Assembly (NCBI GenBank): GCA_963920635.1
Contig: OY987303.1
Location: 17,958,175 to 18,022,174, forward strand
From: Pseudeuparius sepicola
Lineage: Eukaryota > Arthropoda > Insecta > Coleoptera > Anthribidae
Reading direction: 5' to 3'
Length of the DNA: 64,000 nucleotides
In this document: positions 44,181-55,624 of the stretch, piece after piece
Layout: the number at the start of each line of letters is the position of its first letter
How positions within the stretch are numbered: position 1 is the first letter of the stretch
Notes under the pieces: generated by a model
Told to the model about the DNA's origin: nothing
Database searches by the model: none
The model's input: only the letters and a program-made list of their open reading frames with translations
Position numbers and translations under genes: made by a program

Positions 44181-44710
44181 GTGGTTAGCGATATTGATAT
44201 TATTAATTTTTCTTTAATATAATTCGAGTTCATTGTGATCAAAACAAATTTGTAAAACGATCGTTGTGAGACCTATTAAAATTGACAGAAGTTTCACGTT
44301 GCTACATACATGTTATTAATGGTTTTAAGGTCCTTGTTTCATAAAGGTTGCTAAGCAATTCCTTTTGTACCTAGCAACCAATTTCGCAGCTATCAACAGA
44401 AATAACAGGGCACCTCGAACATTTGACTTTCGCTTTCGGGCCTGTTGGCGAGTATGCAAAGTGTACTTACGGGAGAAGGAGCACGAAAATCTGTTAAATG
44501 CCAAGATATAGGCAAATAAAGAAATTACCTACTGTGGGTAGGTAACTATTATCATTGATTAAGGTATCCGTGTTCGGATACCTTATTCAATGCTATTTTA
44601 CATTATAATATACAACCAAAAATACAGGCGTGAATGAAAGAGTTAATATTCAAAAGTAAGATGAATATAACTTTGTAACTTTGCTTGCTAGTTAAAGAAA
44701 TACTTAACTA
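44181..44710. other. Unassigned DNA
   Basis: A short inverted word pair (AAGGTATCCG/CGGATACCTT, 44561-44585) is the only structure seen. Confidence 0.4.
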
Positions 44711-45364
44711 TACAGGGTGGTTCACTTTTATGTGGTAGGACTTTAACTTTAGATAGAAAAAGATAATCTAAAATGAAAATTTTATATCAACATATATCGG
44801 GGAAAGCTTAGTTTCCGAGATACAGGGCGTTGAAGTGTTAGAAAAAATATGAAGTATTTTTTACACTGTCCGAACCATTGGAGATATTTAAACCAAATTT
44901 GATGTATAGTACCACCTTTTTGACTACGATATTTAGTGATAATATGAAGGTCCTGAAATAACCAGTGGTGGAGTTATGGGTTTTCACTATCACTAAATTT
45001 AAAAAGTAATTAGTACGGACCTGTCTCACATCAACGTAATTTTTTTTTTCGTAAAGTTCTTTCAATTCTCTACAAAAAGTTTATCTTGACATTTTTTTGT
45101 ATCTGCCACGGTTGTGTGGTAAATAAATTATTTCGTTTCCATCTCAGCCTTTTTTGCCTAAAAATGTGTTTTCTAAGATTATTGATAAATATCGCAAATA
45201 ACAGAAATTAATTATGGAACACTTATCGGATTCAGCTATTTTATTTTTAATTTTATGGAAACAATTTTAAAAATAAACTGGCACTTGGTTTGAGGTACAT
45301 TACTTTATTATCATTTTAACATTTTTATCAAATCTAGTATTATTTCTTAATAATTTTTATAATT

Positions 45365-46416
45365 CTAAATTTGTACAACATTCAACAATTGTTCAAAATG
45401 TGATACATTCTGTTGCACACATAATTCACTTCGACGCCTAACGGATTGAACAGCATCGCACGCATTTCTGATACGATCAATAAGCTGTTCCCTTGTTTCT
45501 ACAGGAGTCGCATAGACTTGTTCTTTTAAAAATCCCCATACGAAGAAGTCCAGAGGTGTTATGTCCGGAGAACGTGGTGGCCAAGCGACCGGTCCCCCTC
45601 GTCCGATCCACCTATTTGGAAAGTTATTATTTAACCAGTTCCTCACATTTCGGTGAAAATGTGCAGGACAGCCGTCAAGTTGGAACCAAGCCAACAATCT
45701 TAAGTTTAAAGGAATGTCTTCCCACATATTATTATGCTCAGCTACTAAAAACTCCAAAAAATTGTCACCATTCACTCGCTGTGGCAAAAAAAAGGGTCCA
45801 AACAGATGATGGTTGTACAGTCCAATCCAAACATTGACACTAAATTCGACCTGAAAATTTCTTGGCCGGATTGCATGTGGGTTTTCTTGTGCCCAAATAT
45901 GCTGATTATGAAAGTTTACTACTCCACGACGAGTAAAACACGACTCGTCCGTCCATAATTTAAAAATTGTCTATTTCCTTCAATTGACTCCAAAATCCAT
46001 CGGCAAAACACTAATCTTCTTTCTGCATCGCCGGGCCTTAAACCATGTACGGGTTGTAGATGATACGCATGCCTGTGATCTCTTTTTAAAGCTCGCAAAA
46101 TTGCAGACTTTGAAACACGTAGGGCCACTGACACTCTTCTGCTACTTGTTGTAGGATTCCTATCGAATTCACGAAGAATCTCATTGTTGCGTCTGACTTG
46201 TTGGATATTGTTTTCATTTCCTCGTTCGACGATTCTAGTTCTCAGACCGCGAGTTCTGAATTGCCGGTGCATGTTAACAAACACCGAGGGACGCGGATGG
46301 CGCCTATTTGGAAATCGCCTCCGGTATTCTCTGGCTGCTTCCGCAGAGTTCCCATTTGCAACTCCATAGCAGAAATGGATGTCAGCCTGCTCTTAATTTG
46401 TAAATTGGAACGGCAT
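45365..46416 (-). pseudogene. DD41D mariner-type transposase, one stop and one frameshift
   Basis: ATG at 46416 gives MPFQFTN, then a TAA in frame at codon 8, then EQADIHFCYGVANGNSAEAA and EYRRRFPNRRHPRPSVFVNM, a helix-turn-helix region like those annotated DUF4817. A second helix-turn-helix contains SSRRVSVALRVSKSAILRAL, followed by HGLRPGDAERRLVFCRWIL. A one-base loss in the A-run near 45960 shifts the frame. Then LWTDESCFTRRG (first Asp, codon 45949-45947), FSVNVWIGLYNHHLFGPFF, FQLDGCPAHFHRNV (second Asp) and WPPRSPDITPLDFFVWGFLK (third Asp). Exactly 41 residues separate the last two Asp. Stop at 45367-45365. Length is about 350 residues, full-size for the family. It would bind the terminal repeats and cut and join at TA. 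Confidence 0.92.
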
Positions 46417-46536
46417 TTTAATTATTAACAAAGACAAACTGCGGCGCTGCTACGTTCATCTACTGGATGACAGATTATTGTATTATTAACTGTCAATAAG
46501 ATTTTCTTTTCCATGGCACACTTATCTTCACCAGTA

Positions 46537-46652
46537 CGGCGATGCAGAAAGGACATTAGTATTTTGCCGATGGATTTTGTAGTCAAAGGAAATAAGACAA
46601 TTTTTAAATAACATTTTATGGGCGGAAGAATCATGTTTTACTCGTCGTGGTA
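46537..46652 (+). pseudogene. Inverted second fragment of the same transposase
   Basis: The plus strand here repeats the minus-strand gene: CGGCGATGCAGAAAG, TTTTGCCGATGGATTTTG, GACAATTTTTAAAT and TGTTTTACTCGTCGTGG occur in the same order as in the reverse complement of 46031-45920. After the first-Asp region it jumps to CTACAAATTTAGAATTATAA, the last codons and 3' sequence of the gene. It is therefore a copy with a large internal deletion lying opposite to the main copy. Confidence 0.85.
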
Positions 46653-47362
46653 TAATTTAGAATTCTACAAATTTAGAATTATAAAAATTATTAAGAAATA
46701 ATACAGATTTGATAAAAATGTTAAAATGATAATAAAGTAATGTACCTCAAACCAAGTGCCAGTTTATTTTTAAAATTGTTTCCATAAAATTAAAAATAAA
46801 ATAGCTGAATCCGATAAGTGTTCCATAATTAATTTCTGTTATTTGCGATATTTATCAATAATCTTAGAAAACACATTTTTAGGCAAAAAAGGCTGAGATG
46901 GAAACGAAATAATTTATTTACTACACAACCGTGGCAGATACAAAAAAATGTCAAGATACACTTTTTGTAGAGAATTGAAAGAACCTTACGAAAAAAAAAT
47001 TTACGTTGATGTGAGACAGGTCCGTACTAATTACTTTTTAAATTTAGTGATAGTGAAAACCCATAACTCCACCACTGGTTATTTCAGGACCTTCATATTA
47101 TCACTAAATATCGTAGTCAAAAAGGTGGTACTACACATCAAATTTGGTTTAAATATCTCCACTGGTTCGGACAGTGTAAAAAATACTTCATATTTTTTCC
47201 AACACTTCAACGCCCTGTATCTCGGAAACTAAGCTTTCCCCGATATATGTTGATATAAAATTTTAATTTTAGTTTATCTTTTTCTATCTAATGTTAAAGT
47301 CCTACCACATAAAAGTGAACCACCCTGTATTTACTATGATATTCTAGGAAAGGACACGTATA

Positions 47363-48132
47363 CAGGGTGTTTCTAAATTATTGTGCCAACGTATTGTGAC
47401 AGGTAGAAAATGTAATTTTGGACAAAAAGTTTCCTATAAACATGGGTCCGAAAATGCATGATAAGAAAGTTACAGGGTGATAAATGTATAGTTTGAAAAA
47501 CTTTTTTTTATCTCAATAACTTCTACAGAAGTTATGCAATTTAAATGAAACTTGGTGCAGTTCTTTAGTAACTGAAGTGCAACAATTTTGTGTAAAAACA
47601 ATTTATGCCCATCGACCAGAGGTGGAGGAGCGGGGTAGCAAAATGGGTTTTATACTCGTAACTTTTTTGAGGTTATCTTTTTCGAATTTTGGAGTTAACA
47701 GGTGTTTTGGGGTACATTTTGCCGATTTCAACGCAAACGGTTGATTTTATCGTTATGAAACAAGAGTACCCTTTTATTTCAAAATGCACTAAAATGATGA
47801 ACCTGGGAGACCAAAAAGATAACCTCAATAAAGTTACCTATGAGTATAAAACCCATTGTGCTACCCCGCTCCTCCGCCTCTGGTTGATGGGAATAAATTG
47901 TTTTTACACAAAATTGTTGCACTTCAGTTACTAAAGAACTGCACCAAGTTTCATTTAAATTGCGTAACTTCTGTAGAAGTTATTGCGATAAAGATGTTTT
48001 TCAAACTATACATTTATCACCCTGTAATTTTCTTATCATGCATTTTCGGACCCATGTTTATAGGAAACTTTTTGTTCAAAAATATATTTTATACCTGTCA
48101 CAATACGTTGGCACCATCATTTAGAAACACCC
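47363..48132. mobile_element. 770 bp palindromic element, left end after TA
   Basis: Left end CAGGGTGTTTCTAAATTATT after TA (47361-47362). The right end is GATGATTTAGAAACACCCA-like with a decayed tip. Arms share CCAACGTATTGTGACAGGTA, CATGGGTCCGAAAATGCATG, CAATAACTTCTACAGAAGTT and CCAGAGGTGGAGGAGCGGGG. The centre near 47690 carries the block also seen at 10870-11060. No transposase. It starts only 36 bp after the previous element. Confidence 0.85.
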
Positions 48133-48356
48133 ATAATAATTTAGTGATGCTGTAGATGCAGCACACAAACAATTTGAAGATGTAGGTAGGTATGTTGATA
48201 CCAGTAGCGGCACCAGCAACAATGGGAACGGCAAACATGGGTTGTCCATTTCTTAAAATCCAGCAAGGCTCAAGTCGTCCGTTTTACTTAACATTTCTGA
48301 GACTGGATGCTGTGGATTACTAAAAGGGATATTTATTTTCTCTCAAAAACCCGCCT

Positions 48357-48683
48357 TACGGCCTGGCCGTGGCATAGTGGTCCGGTCCCACCGCGTCTGC
48401 CCGGTGGACCCGGGTCCCACTCTCGCTCTGCCTCGGGATCCGTCGCTCCGGGTCCGTCAGTCGATCGCGAATTGCGCCGGGTCGAGGAGCTGGGGCGCGA
48501 CGTTGCCGCTTGTTTCCGCACCGCGACGGTCGCGTGTGCGCCGCGATAACTCCGGATCTTCCGGTCTGCACACGACAGGTTGTTCGTCATTTTTGGCAGG
48601 AACGAAGGGTCTGTTTGGTAGTTCTTGACTTGGCGAATAGACAAGTGGATCCGTAATATTTAGGAATAATAAATAAATACAGT
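48357..48683 (+). repeat. GC-rich tRNA-derived SINE-like unit
   Basis: TGGCATAGTGG (48370-48380) is a perfect A box. A CACCG...CGGTG stem (48390-48406) sits where an anticodon arm would be, and GGGTCCCACTC (48412-48422) is a weak B box 42 nt after the A box. A very GC-rich body follows to about 48570 and the unit ends in an AT-rich tail (AATAATAAATAAATACAG). This order fits a SINE. Overlapping frames of 70-106 codons in the body, on both strands, are by-products of high GC. A GC-rich single-copy sequence remains possible. Confidence 0.45.
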
Positions 48684-49262
48684 AAGGCATGTGGCATGTT
48701 TCCGTTAAATTAAAACAAGTCACAACTACTTTTACATCAGCCATTATGTAGCATTTAGCAGTTGATGTTTGCTCCAAAAATTGACTAAAATGATTTTATT
48801 AAAGCACCATTATCTTATCTAACAATCTAACTTAATAATATCGGTACTTGGAAACGCATTATATTTAAACATACATACTAACATTAAGGAAGAGCTTTGT
48901 TACAAATACAATGTTTAAAAAACATTAAGTAACAATAGGAAATGCTTATAATCTATCGGACTAATTTTTTTTAAAGTTTAAAAGCCTAGATACATGCCTG
49001 TTATGCAGACTGTTCAACTCACAATTTAAGGCACGAATTTTTTAAACACCTGTCTCAATGTTTTGATTCCAAGGTAGAAGCATGGCCTGTTAGGATTACG
49101 TCCAATAACAATATGATAGGTATTCAAGGCAGAATTCTTGGGCACCTAATTTGTTTTATTAATCCACAAAATTATCAGACGATTTTAAGAATACAGCTTG
49201 TTTCAGAGAAATAAAAATAATTGGTAAAGGATGAAATTAGAGGCTCTTCAGAAAAAATGTTC
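48684..49262. other. Unassigned DNA
   Basis: No feature recognised. Confidence 0.4.
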
Positions 49263-49316
49263 ATAATATCACAGACATATATAGCTTCGCTAAGCTATAT
49301 ATGTCTGTGATAATAT
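49263..49316. repeat. Near-perfect hairpin, 25 bp arms
   Basis: ATAATATCACAGACATATAT plus AGCTT folds on AAGCT plus ATATATGTCTGTGATAATAT with loop CGCT and one mismatch. The ends resemble those of the foldback at 28180-28450, so it may be a pair of transposon ends with the interior lost. Confidence 0.75.
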
Positions 49317-51874
49317 GTATGACCCGAAGTGCGACGGTCATTTTACAATAAATGTCAAAAATTTATTAGGCAATTGGTTGTAATCAAATTAAATGTTGCC
49401 ATCTTAGATTATTTTTAATAGAAAAAGCGGAAAAAGTCTGTCTAATTCTATTCCAAATGCTTTATAGAGCCTTTGAGTATTAAAATGTTTCTTCTTATTT
49501 TGTATCCGAGTGTCTGTCCATCTACATATCACAAACAAAATTTACCAAAAATATAGTAGGTATGTAGGTATGTATAGGTATTATGTCTATTTTACAAGGA
49601 AACATGGAATATAGGCTTATTCCCGAACACGCCACTGTATAATATGTCATACTGTATAGAGGTATAATGTTATTTGCTGTTTTTTTTTTATTTTGGAAGG
49701 CCCTGGATGCAACTGCTTATCTAGAGTTGAAGTTCCGATAGTAAAATAAATTCTAGAATTGTGTCACTTTATCCTAACCAATAAATACCAGAATACCTAC
49801 ACCCTTGTTTAGAATTACGGTCAAAATTGTGGTATTTCGCTTTCGTCCTAATTTTGTTTGTATTATGTAGACGATGGCAAATATAATCTCATTTCAATTA
49901 CTTGATTGTGAGCAATTATCAGACGGTTTTACCATTATCTCATTCTTGGTATTTTATCATTCGATTACAGATCAAAATATGCTCACTCAGTTCTGAATGC
50001 AAAACCGTTATTTACTTACACTGAATGCTATCTGCAAACATAAACATGTGCAGATTAGATGTGCTAATAGAATCGACAGTGTGGTAAAAATTCCAGTCTA
50101 TTTTAAGATCAAATGCTTCAGCTTAAATAAAAGCGAACTCTCCTAGTGTAAATTTCGCAGCATTGTCTTATATTGATATTAAAATGTGCCTAATGCACAA
50201 ACAAAATTTTGCTAGGTCACTGACCTGCTGGCCATACTCGATTACAACCAATTCATTTTGAAATACAATCGACAGGCATATTTTTATCGATTTCAATTTG
50301 TTAACACCTACTCCTTTCAAATATTTTCTCTTCTCAATAAAAACGAAACATTGCTTAACTATAAATGCAAGTTTTCGAAAAGTATGAATGGACAATAACG
50401 CCATAGAATTTGCGTTTTCACGTTGCATTCTACTTTAACGTTTTCCAAAAGGTCACGGTGTGCAGTACGTTCACTGTTTAACATAATATGTAGGTATTCA
50501 ACAATTTGTTGCTTTTGTACCACGTTATGGAGATCCACTTGTTCTTCTGCATCAACTTTATTGTAACTACCGAACAGACTTATTCATTGTGTGTTCTATA
50601 GGTTTCTCTAGACTTATTAGACTATATGGTGTAGGTATTGTGCTAAGAGTTAAGTAGGTATTAAAAAGCGTGTGGTCGCCTAAAACCTGCTCGAGTATAA
50701 TAGATATACTGAAGAGATTGGAAGAAAAAAACGTTACTATTGAAATTATTAGCCTTGAAGCCAGGAATTATTGGCTAAGAACATATACAGTATACATTAT
50801 CGAGTTTCTTCTTTGTTGGGTGACTCAAGATACTTCAAACATTTGTACCCATTTAGGAAATAAGTGTTGTATGTGTCAGAATCAAAAATGACATCTTCCT
50901 TGCGGATGTATTTTCACTATTCGCACGTAGTAGATACTACACGATACCTTCTACCCTGTGCACAACAATTATTGAAACCAGATTATTTGAAAGTATAGGA
51001 GAAAGCTGTTAGAAGGGCCTCTACCGATTTGCCTATTAGGGCATGAGATAACATTATAAATATAATTTAAGATATTGAGGTGTTATTAAAATGTAGGTAC
51101 TCTGGTTGAACTGTGTTTTAAAAAAAAATCTCAAACATTTACCTACATATTATAATAGCTTTCATAGAAGGTCTCCCATTCTGAGTAGCCCCTATTTCGC
51201 AAAAATTATAAATAAACCGTAACAAGTTTATGGTTAATAAAATTGGTCCCAGACATTTCATTGCAATGTAAACGCTTAAACAATATTCATACTTAAAAGT
51301 GGAACGTATTTGAGCATAGCCATATTACATCTATTAGTGTGCAGCATACATGGTCAACCGATGTTTAAACAACTTAATTGACACAGTCAAGGCATTCAAT
51401 GGTCTGTAATGACTACTGTTTGTTCTGCATACGCCTTGGGAATAATCATAAATGGAAATATGATTACCAAACTACAATTTATAATCTCTTCACTTCTACT
51501 ATTTCTATTTATATTTCGTAATACATATTTATTTAAAAATAATTTTAGCCATCATATAGATCGTCCATTATTAATGGTACAGGTGACAACTGACAACTCT
51601 CGGAATCAAACTTGGAAAGTATCCAGAAATTTAGACCATTTTTATTGCTTACAGTGTGATGCAAACTTGATGTGTGCTATTTTCAGGAAATTTTTGTCAC
51701 GACACGACAGGTATATTTCAGAATCATTAATCTAATAATCGGATAGAGTCGATAACAAACAATTAATTTATACCACTGAATAATGTCAATTTCTTCTAAT
51801 GCTTAAATTTACTGAACTATTCATAAGACACTGAATCCGTGTCTTAAATTTTTTAAACAATTTTCACTTTTCTA
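49317..51874. other. Unassigned DNA
   Basis: No element or gene recognised. The 108-codon frame at 51409-51735 has one hydrophobic run (FIISSLLLFLFIF) but no supporting signal; 50670-50891 is similarly unsupported. Confidence 0.35.
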
Positions 51875-51876
51875 TA

Positions 51877-52205
51877 CAGAGTGTCTCACTTAACAGTGAA
51901 ACATTCTTTGAAAACAACTTGCCTTCAAAACTTCCATGGCACACTTTTCTAAACGCAGGAAATTCTTAAATTGCTATTTTGCGACTTGGGTCCTGGATCT
52001 ATTCTGAACAACTTTTTTTAGCAAATTCTTTTGAAAAAAATTGCCTAATATAATTTTCGGATTTTTAGCCTCGATTGTTTCATCGCAGGTGGCTTTGACT
52101 TTGGAGTAGGAAACAATGCCATCTACCTTTGGTAAAAATTTCGTTCCGGTCGGTTAAAAATTAAAGAAGTTATAAGGTTGTTTCAATCTTAAGTGAGACA
52201 CTCTG
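51877..52205. mobile_element. 329 bp TA-flanked MITE
   Basis: CAGAGTGTCTCACTTAA after TA (51875-51876) is matched by its exact 17 bp inverse before TA (52206-52207). Non-coding inside. A further end-like word, GAGACGCACTGTA, lies alone near 52285. Confidence 0.85.
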
Positions 52206-52207
52206 TA

Positions 52208-54813
52208 TGTAATTATACCATTAGAAAAGTGAAAATGTTTTAGACCAAATAAATCTTCTTTTGGGGGACGCAGCATTAGTAATGAGACGCACTGTATTTT
52301 ATAGATATTATATTTCCAGAGCACCATATTCGTATAGACTCGATTATTCATATTATAAGGTTGACCTAGTTATGATATCGAATCACAATTTCTACAGGAC
52401 TGATTAGGTGTGGATTACGGTAAATACAAACATGGTTGCTAAGGGCTGAAAAATTCAATAGCATGGCACTTCCTTTTGCGGTGGATTACATCGGGTCATC
52501 AGGTTAGTGACCGTTTGAACGAAAGTTCAAAATACTACATTAAGAGTAAAGAGCAAAAAGTATACGATTCTTTGACAAAGTTATATACTTACATAACTCA
52601 TAAATCCAATTCGCAATATTTCATGTTTACCTGATGCCATTGTATTCTCAGGAGATAGTCATGAAGAAAATGTAGCATTCAATCTACCTACTATACTATA
52701 TAACTACTTCAACGAGTAGTGACTATCATCACTAGCTCGTTGAATAATAGGTATTATTAGTTTCATTACAAGCAATTTTTTAATGTTAGGTAAATGGCTA
52801 ATTACTATATCTATCTTTGTTTAACCTAACGAACCTCGAAAAAAAAAAGCGGTTTCTTAAAAACCTTAAATAACGTTTTCTTCATTCACTGATAGCCTTG
52901 CATAAAAAATTATTCATAATTAATTTGAATCTAGGCTAGGAATCCTGGGAAACATCTTTTCAATTATCTCACCGTGTAGAAATCTCGATTATGTATACTT
53001 TACGTTTTATTATGCCGTGGTAATAAATCCACGCAACCTTATTACTAAATAACAGATAAAAATCGAACAAACACAATGCCCAGTCGGTACCCACACGTTA
53101 TGACAGAGCAGGCCAGACATACTCGAGCACGTTGGGTCAACAAACCATCGTTTTTTATTTGCCGCTGCGATAATTTTCCGTGGCGATACTCTATAGCGAT
53201 ATTTTCCCCGAAGATTCATTGAACCCGTAAAATTTTACTGCTTGGCACGAGATATCTCACTGTAAGTTCAACCTCTTGAAATTTTTAGAAATGTTGCGCT
53301 ACGGGCCGTGGCGCCCACGTTGGTAACCTACCTGCTATGTTGGTGTCTCGACTGCCTACGAGAAATTCTTTTGAACGGTTTTCAACCAACTGAGGGAGAA
53401 AAAGTTGTCCCGGTTATTTTGTAAGACAACTACCTGTACTGAGGAGACCTGATTTAAAACAGATGTTTAATAGGTACTTTATTTTGCACAATATTCGACA
53501 ATGACCACCATTATGCGCCCTAACGACCGACAGCCTTAAAAATAACTTAGGCATACTTGAAATGTTGGGTAAACAAAATAATGTTTTAGTGCAATTGGTA
53601 GTAGATTATAACAATTAGGTCTCCATCTGCGGTGATAGCACAAGTGATAAAATACTCTCGATTGATACTCAACGATAGATAAACTAAACCTTCTATATTT
53701 AGTTTACCATAATATATTTTCTGTCGTAACATTTTCTCTGGAAAAACTTAGTAGTGGGAGAGCAATAAAAAGTCCGTATTGCAGATGACATCATTATTCA
53801 TTGTGTCGCTCTCATTGACTTGGCAGTAGTGGGAAGTAAAGTTTGAGTTAACTCGAGTCCTGTGTATATGTGGTTAAATTTGAAGTATTGAAGTATGTAT
53901 TATATTTCATACGATATTAATTTTTGTAAGGCTATATTTGTCAAGCAAAGATCAAGATAATTATTATGGCCAAAAATAAAAACCTTTCCCAAGTGACATT
54001 CTCCCGAAGATATGTAAAAGGTTATTAGTTGTTTTTAGTAGCTGTTTTAGTAGGGTACTTTCATCTTAATGAAAACTTATATGGAATCAAAAGAACCGAC
54101 ATCCAGAATACATTCACGCTACTTGAAACTGCAAAAGCACACTCGGTTTTCCTATAATTTATTTTTAAAGAAGTTTTAGCCACATGTTGATTAACACCTC
54201 TGACGTCACTAATTTGTAAACATCACCATAACATGCAAACGTGCATTGATTTTTACAACTACCTAAAGCATGGGACAGAGGAAGTACTACCTGTCCATGG
54301 AGTGTCCATACAAAAGGTTATAAAGCTGTCATCTTAATGAACTATCTGTCAAATTTGTTTACTTTTTAGTTATATTAATGTGGGTTTTGTCATTGTGAGG
54401 AAACCTTGAACAAAATTTATCAGCTGGAAAAGAGCGCAAAAACTTAAAACGATTTTGGAAGGTACACATCATTTGACAAAAAAGTACCTATTGACAATAT
54501 GACAATAGCTGAATAAACCAGATCCCGTTTAAGAACGGGACTATAGATATAAGTATATACAGTGTGTTTCACATTGAGTCGAGACAATTCCGTATTTTTC
54601 GAAAATTGACCGATTTTTAAAAACTTGTTTCAACCTATAGTATTAGTAGAGCTCTACATTTTGGAGTATAGTTTTTTTTAAATAATCCTATTCTAGTGCC
54701 ATCTAATTTAATTGCCCATAGTTCCAAACACTTTGTACAAAATTTCAATACTCTAAGTTATATATTAAAAACATAGTTTTTCGGTGTACCTTCTATAAAC
54801 TACAGGGCTTACT
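52208..54813. other. Unassigned DNA with isolated MITE end
   Basis: CAGTGTGTTTCACATTGAGT at 54560 after TA has the form of a left end with no partner found. 53040-53230 is GC-richer. No gene recognised. Confidence 0.4.
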
Positions 54814-55204
54814 TTATTATGTTACAGAGTATAGCCAGCTTAGCTCATACATAATATTTCGTAAAAAAATTAAAATTTGATGATAGGTACAATCATTTAT
54901 TTTAAAAAATATATTTAAACAAGAAAATAGGGATTTCACTGTATTCTATTAGTCTTTCATGGAACAATATATTTCATTTTAACATTTCCTTGCAATTGTA
55001 GGTATCATCCTCCATCATCCTCATCCTCCAAAAACGGTATCGTCTACATATTCGAGAGTTACCTAGGTACCTATCGCCTAATGTAAAACCCTGATTTTGT
55101 TCTTTAAATAACTGTTTTTAAATAATTAATTTTTTCGTAAAATTTTTATTTTTTTTACGAACACCCTGTATGAGCTACATTGGCTATACTATGTAAAATA
55201 ATAC
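54814..55204. repeat. Inverted-repeat element, about 70 bp arms
   Basis: TATTATGTTACAGAGTATAG, AGCTCATA and TTTCGTAAAAAAATTAAAA return inverted at 55136-55204. The right arm includes ACGAACACCCTGTATGAGC, so an inner element with a CAGGGTGTTCG end may start there, the left end being decayed. Confidence 0.55.
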
Positions 55205-55624
55205 CTTAGGCAAGGCTTAATCAATTTTCGGAAAAAAGTTCACCAAAATATGCCCAGTGATTTATACATTATATAACTTTGAGTGTTCAAATTTTATGTC
55301 AATGGTTTTGAACTATGGCCAATTCGATGGCACTATCCATTTTTTTTAATGCCTAATCCATCCAAAAAATTGTTAATTTTTTACAATAATTACTCAGTTT
55401 GGTGTGAACTTTATAAAGGAATGTTTTTATGGTTTAGGGGAAAATGTATTTTTATTTTTGTAGTTGAAAAGCCCCAAATAAAGTAGATTTGTTTGTTCTT
55501 CTTCTCTTAGCTCCTTATGTGCAATACCCGTTTCCGCACCACCATCTGGTCTAGTATGTAATGCTCGTTTTTTTTACGTGGCCATCCCCTCTTATAAGGA
55601 CCAAGTTTGTAGTAAAAACTTTCT
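55205..55624. other. Unassigned DNA
   Basis: Nothing recognised. Confidence 0.4.

Larger units (their letters stand above)
44713..47327 (-). mobile_element. Mariner-type head-to-head inverted dimer with a near-intact transposase
   Basis: The left end CAGGGTGGTTCACTTTTATG follows TA (44711-44712) and its inverse precedes TA (47328-47329). Arms of about 655 bp are nearly identical. They run through GTTTCCGAGATACAGGGCGT and GGCACTTGGTTTGAGGTACA to the last codons of the transposase. The left half holds an almost complete transposase on the minus strand (45365-46416). The right half holds a piece of the same gene in the opposite orientation (46537-46652), joined by a deletion to its 3' end. So the long arms are the 3' halves of two copies joined head to head. 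Confidence 0.9.

Noticed and set aside
46948..47232. 94-codon frame in the right arm of the 44713 element
   Set aside because: Same sequence, inverted, gives the 44838-45065 frame; it is the non-coding 3' arm of the transposon.
48333..48777. Several overlapping frames of 70-106 codons on both strands
   Set aside because: High GC removes stop codons; the region reads better as a SINE-like unit.
51409..51735. 108-codon frame with a hydrophobic segment
   Set aside because: No homology recognised and no splice or promoter signals; hydrophobic runs are common in translated AT-rich DNA.
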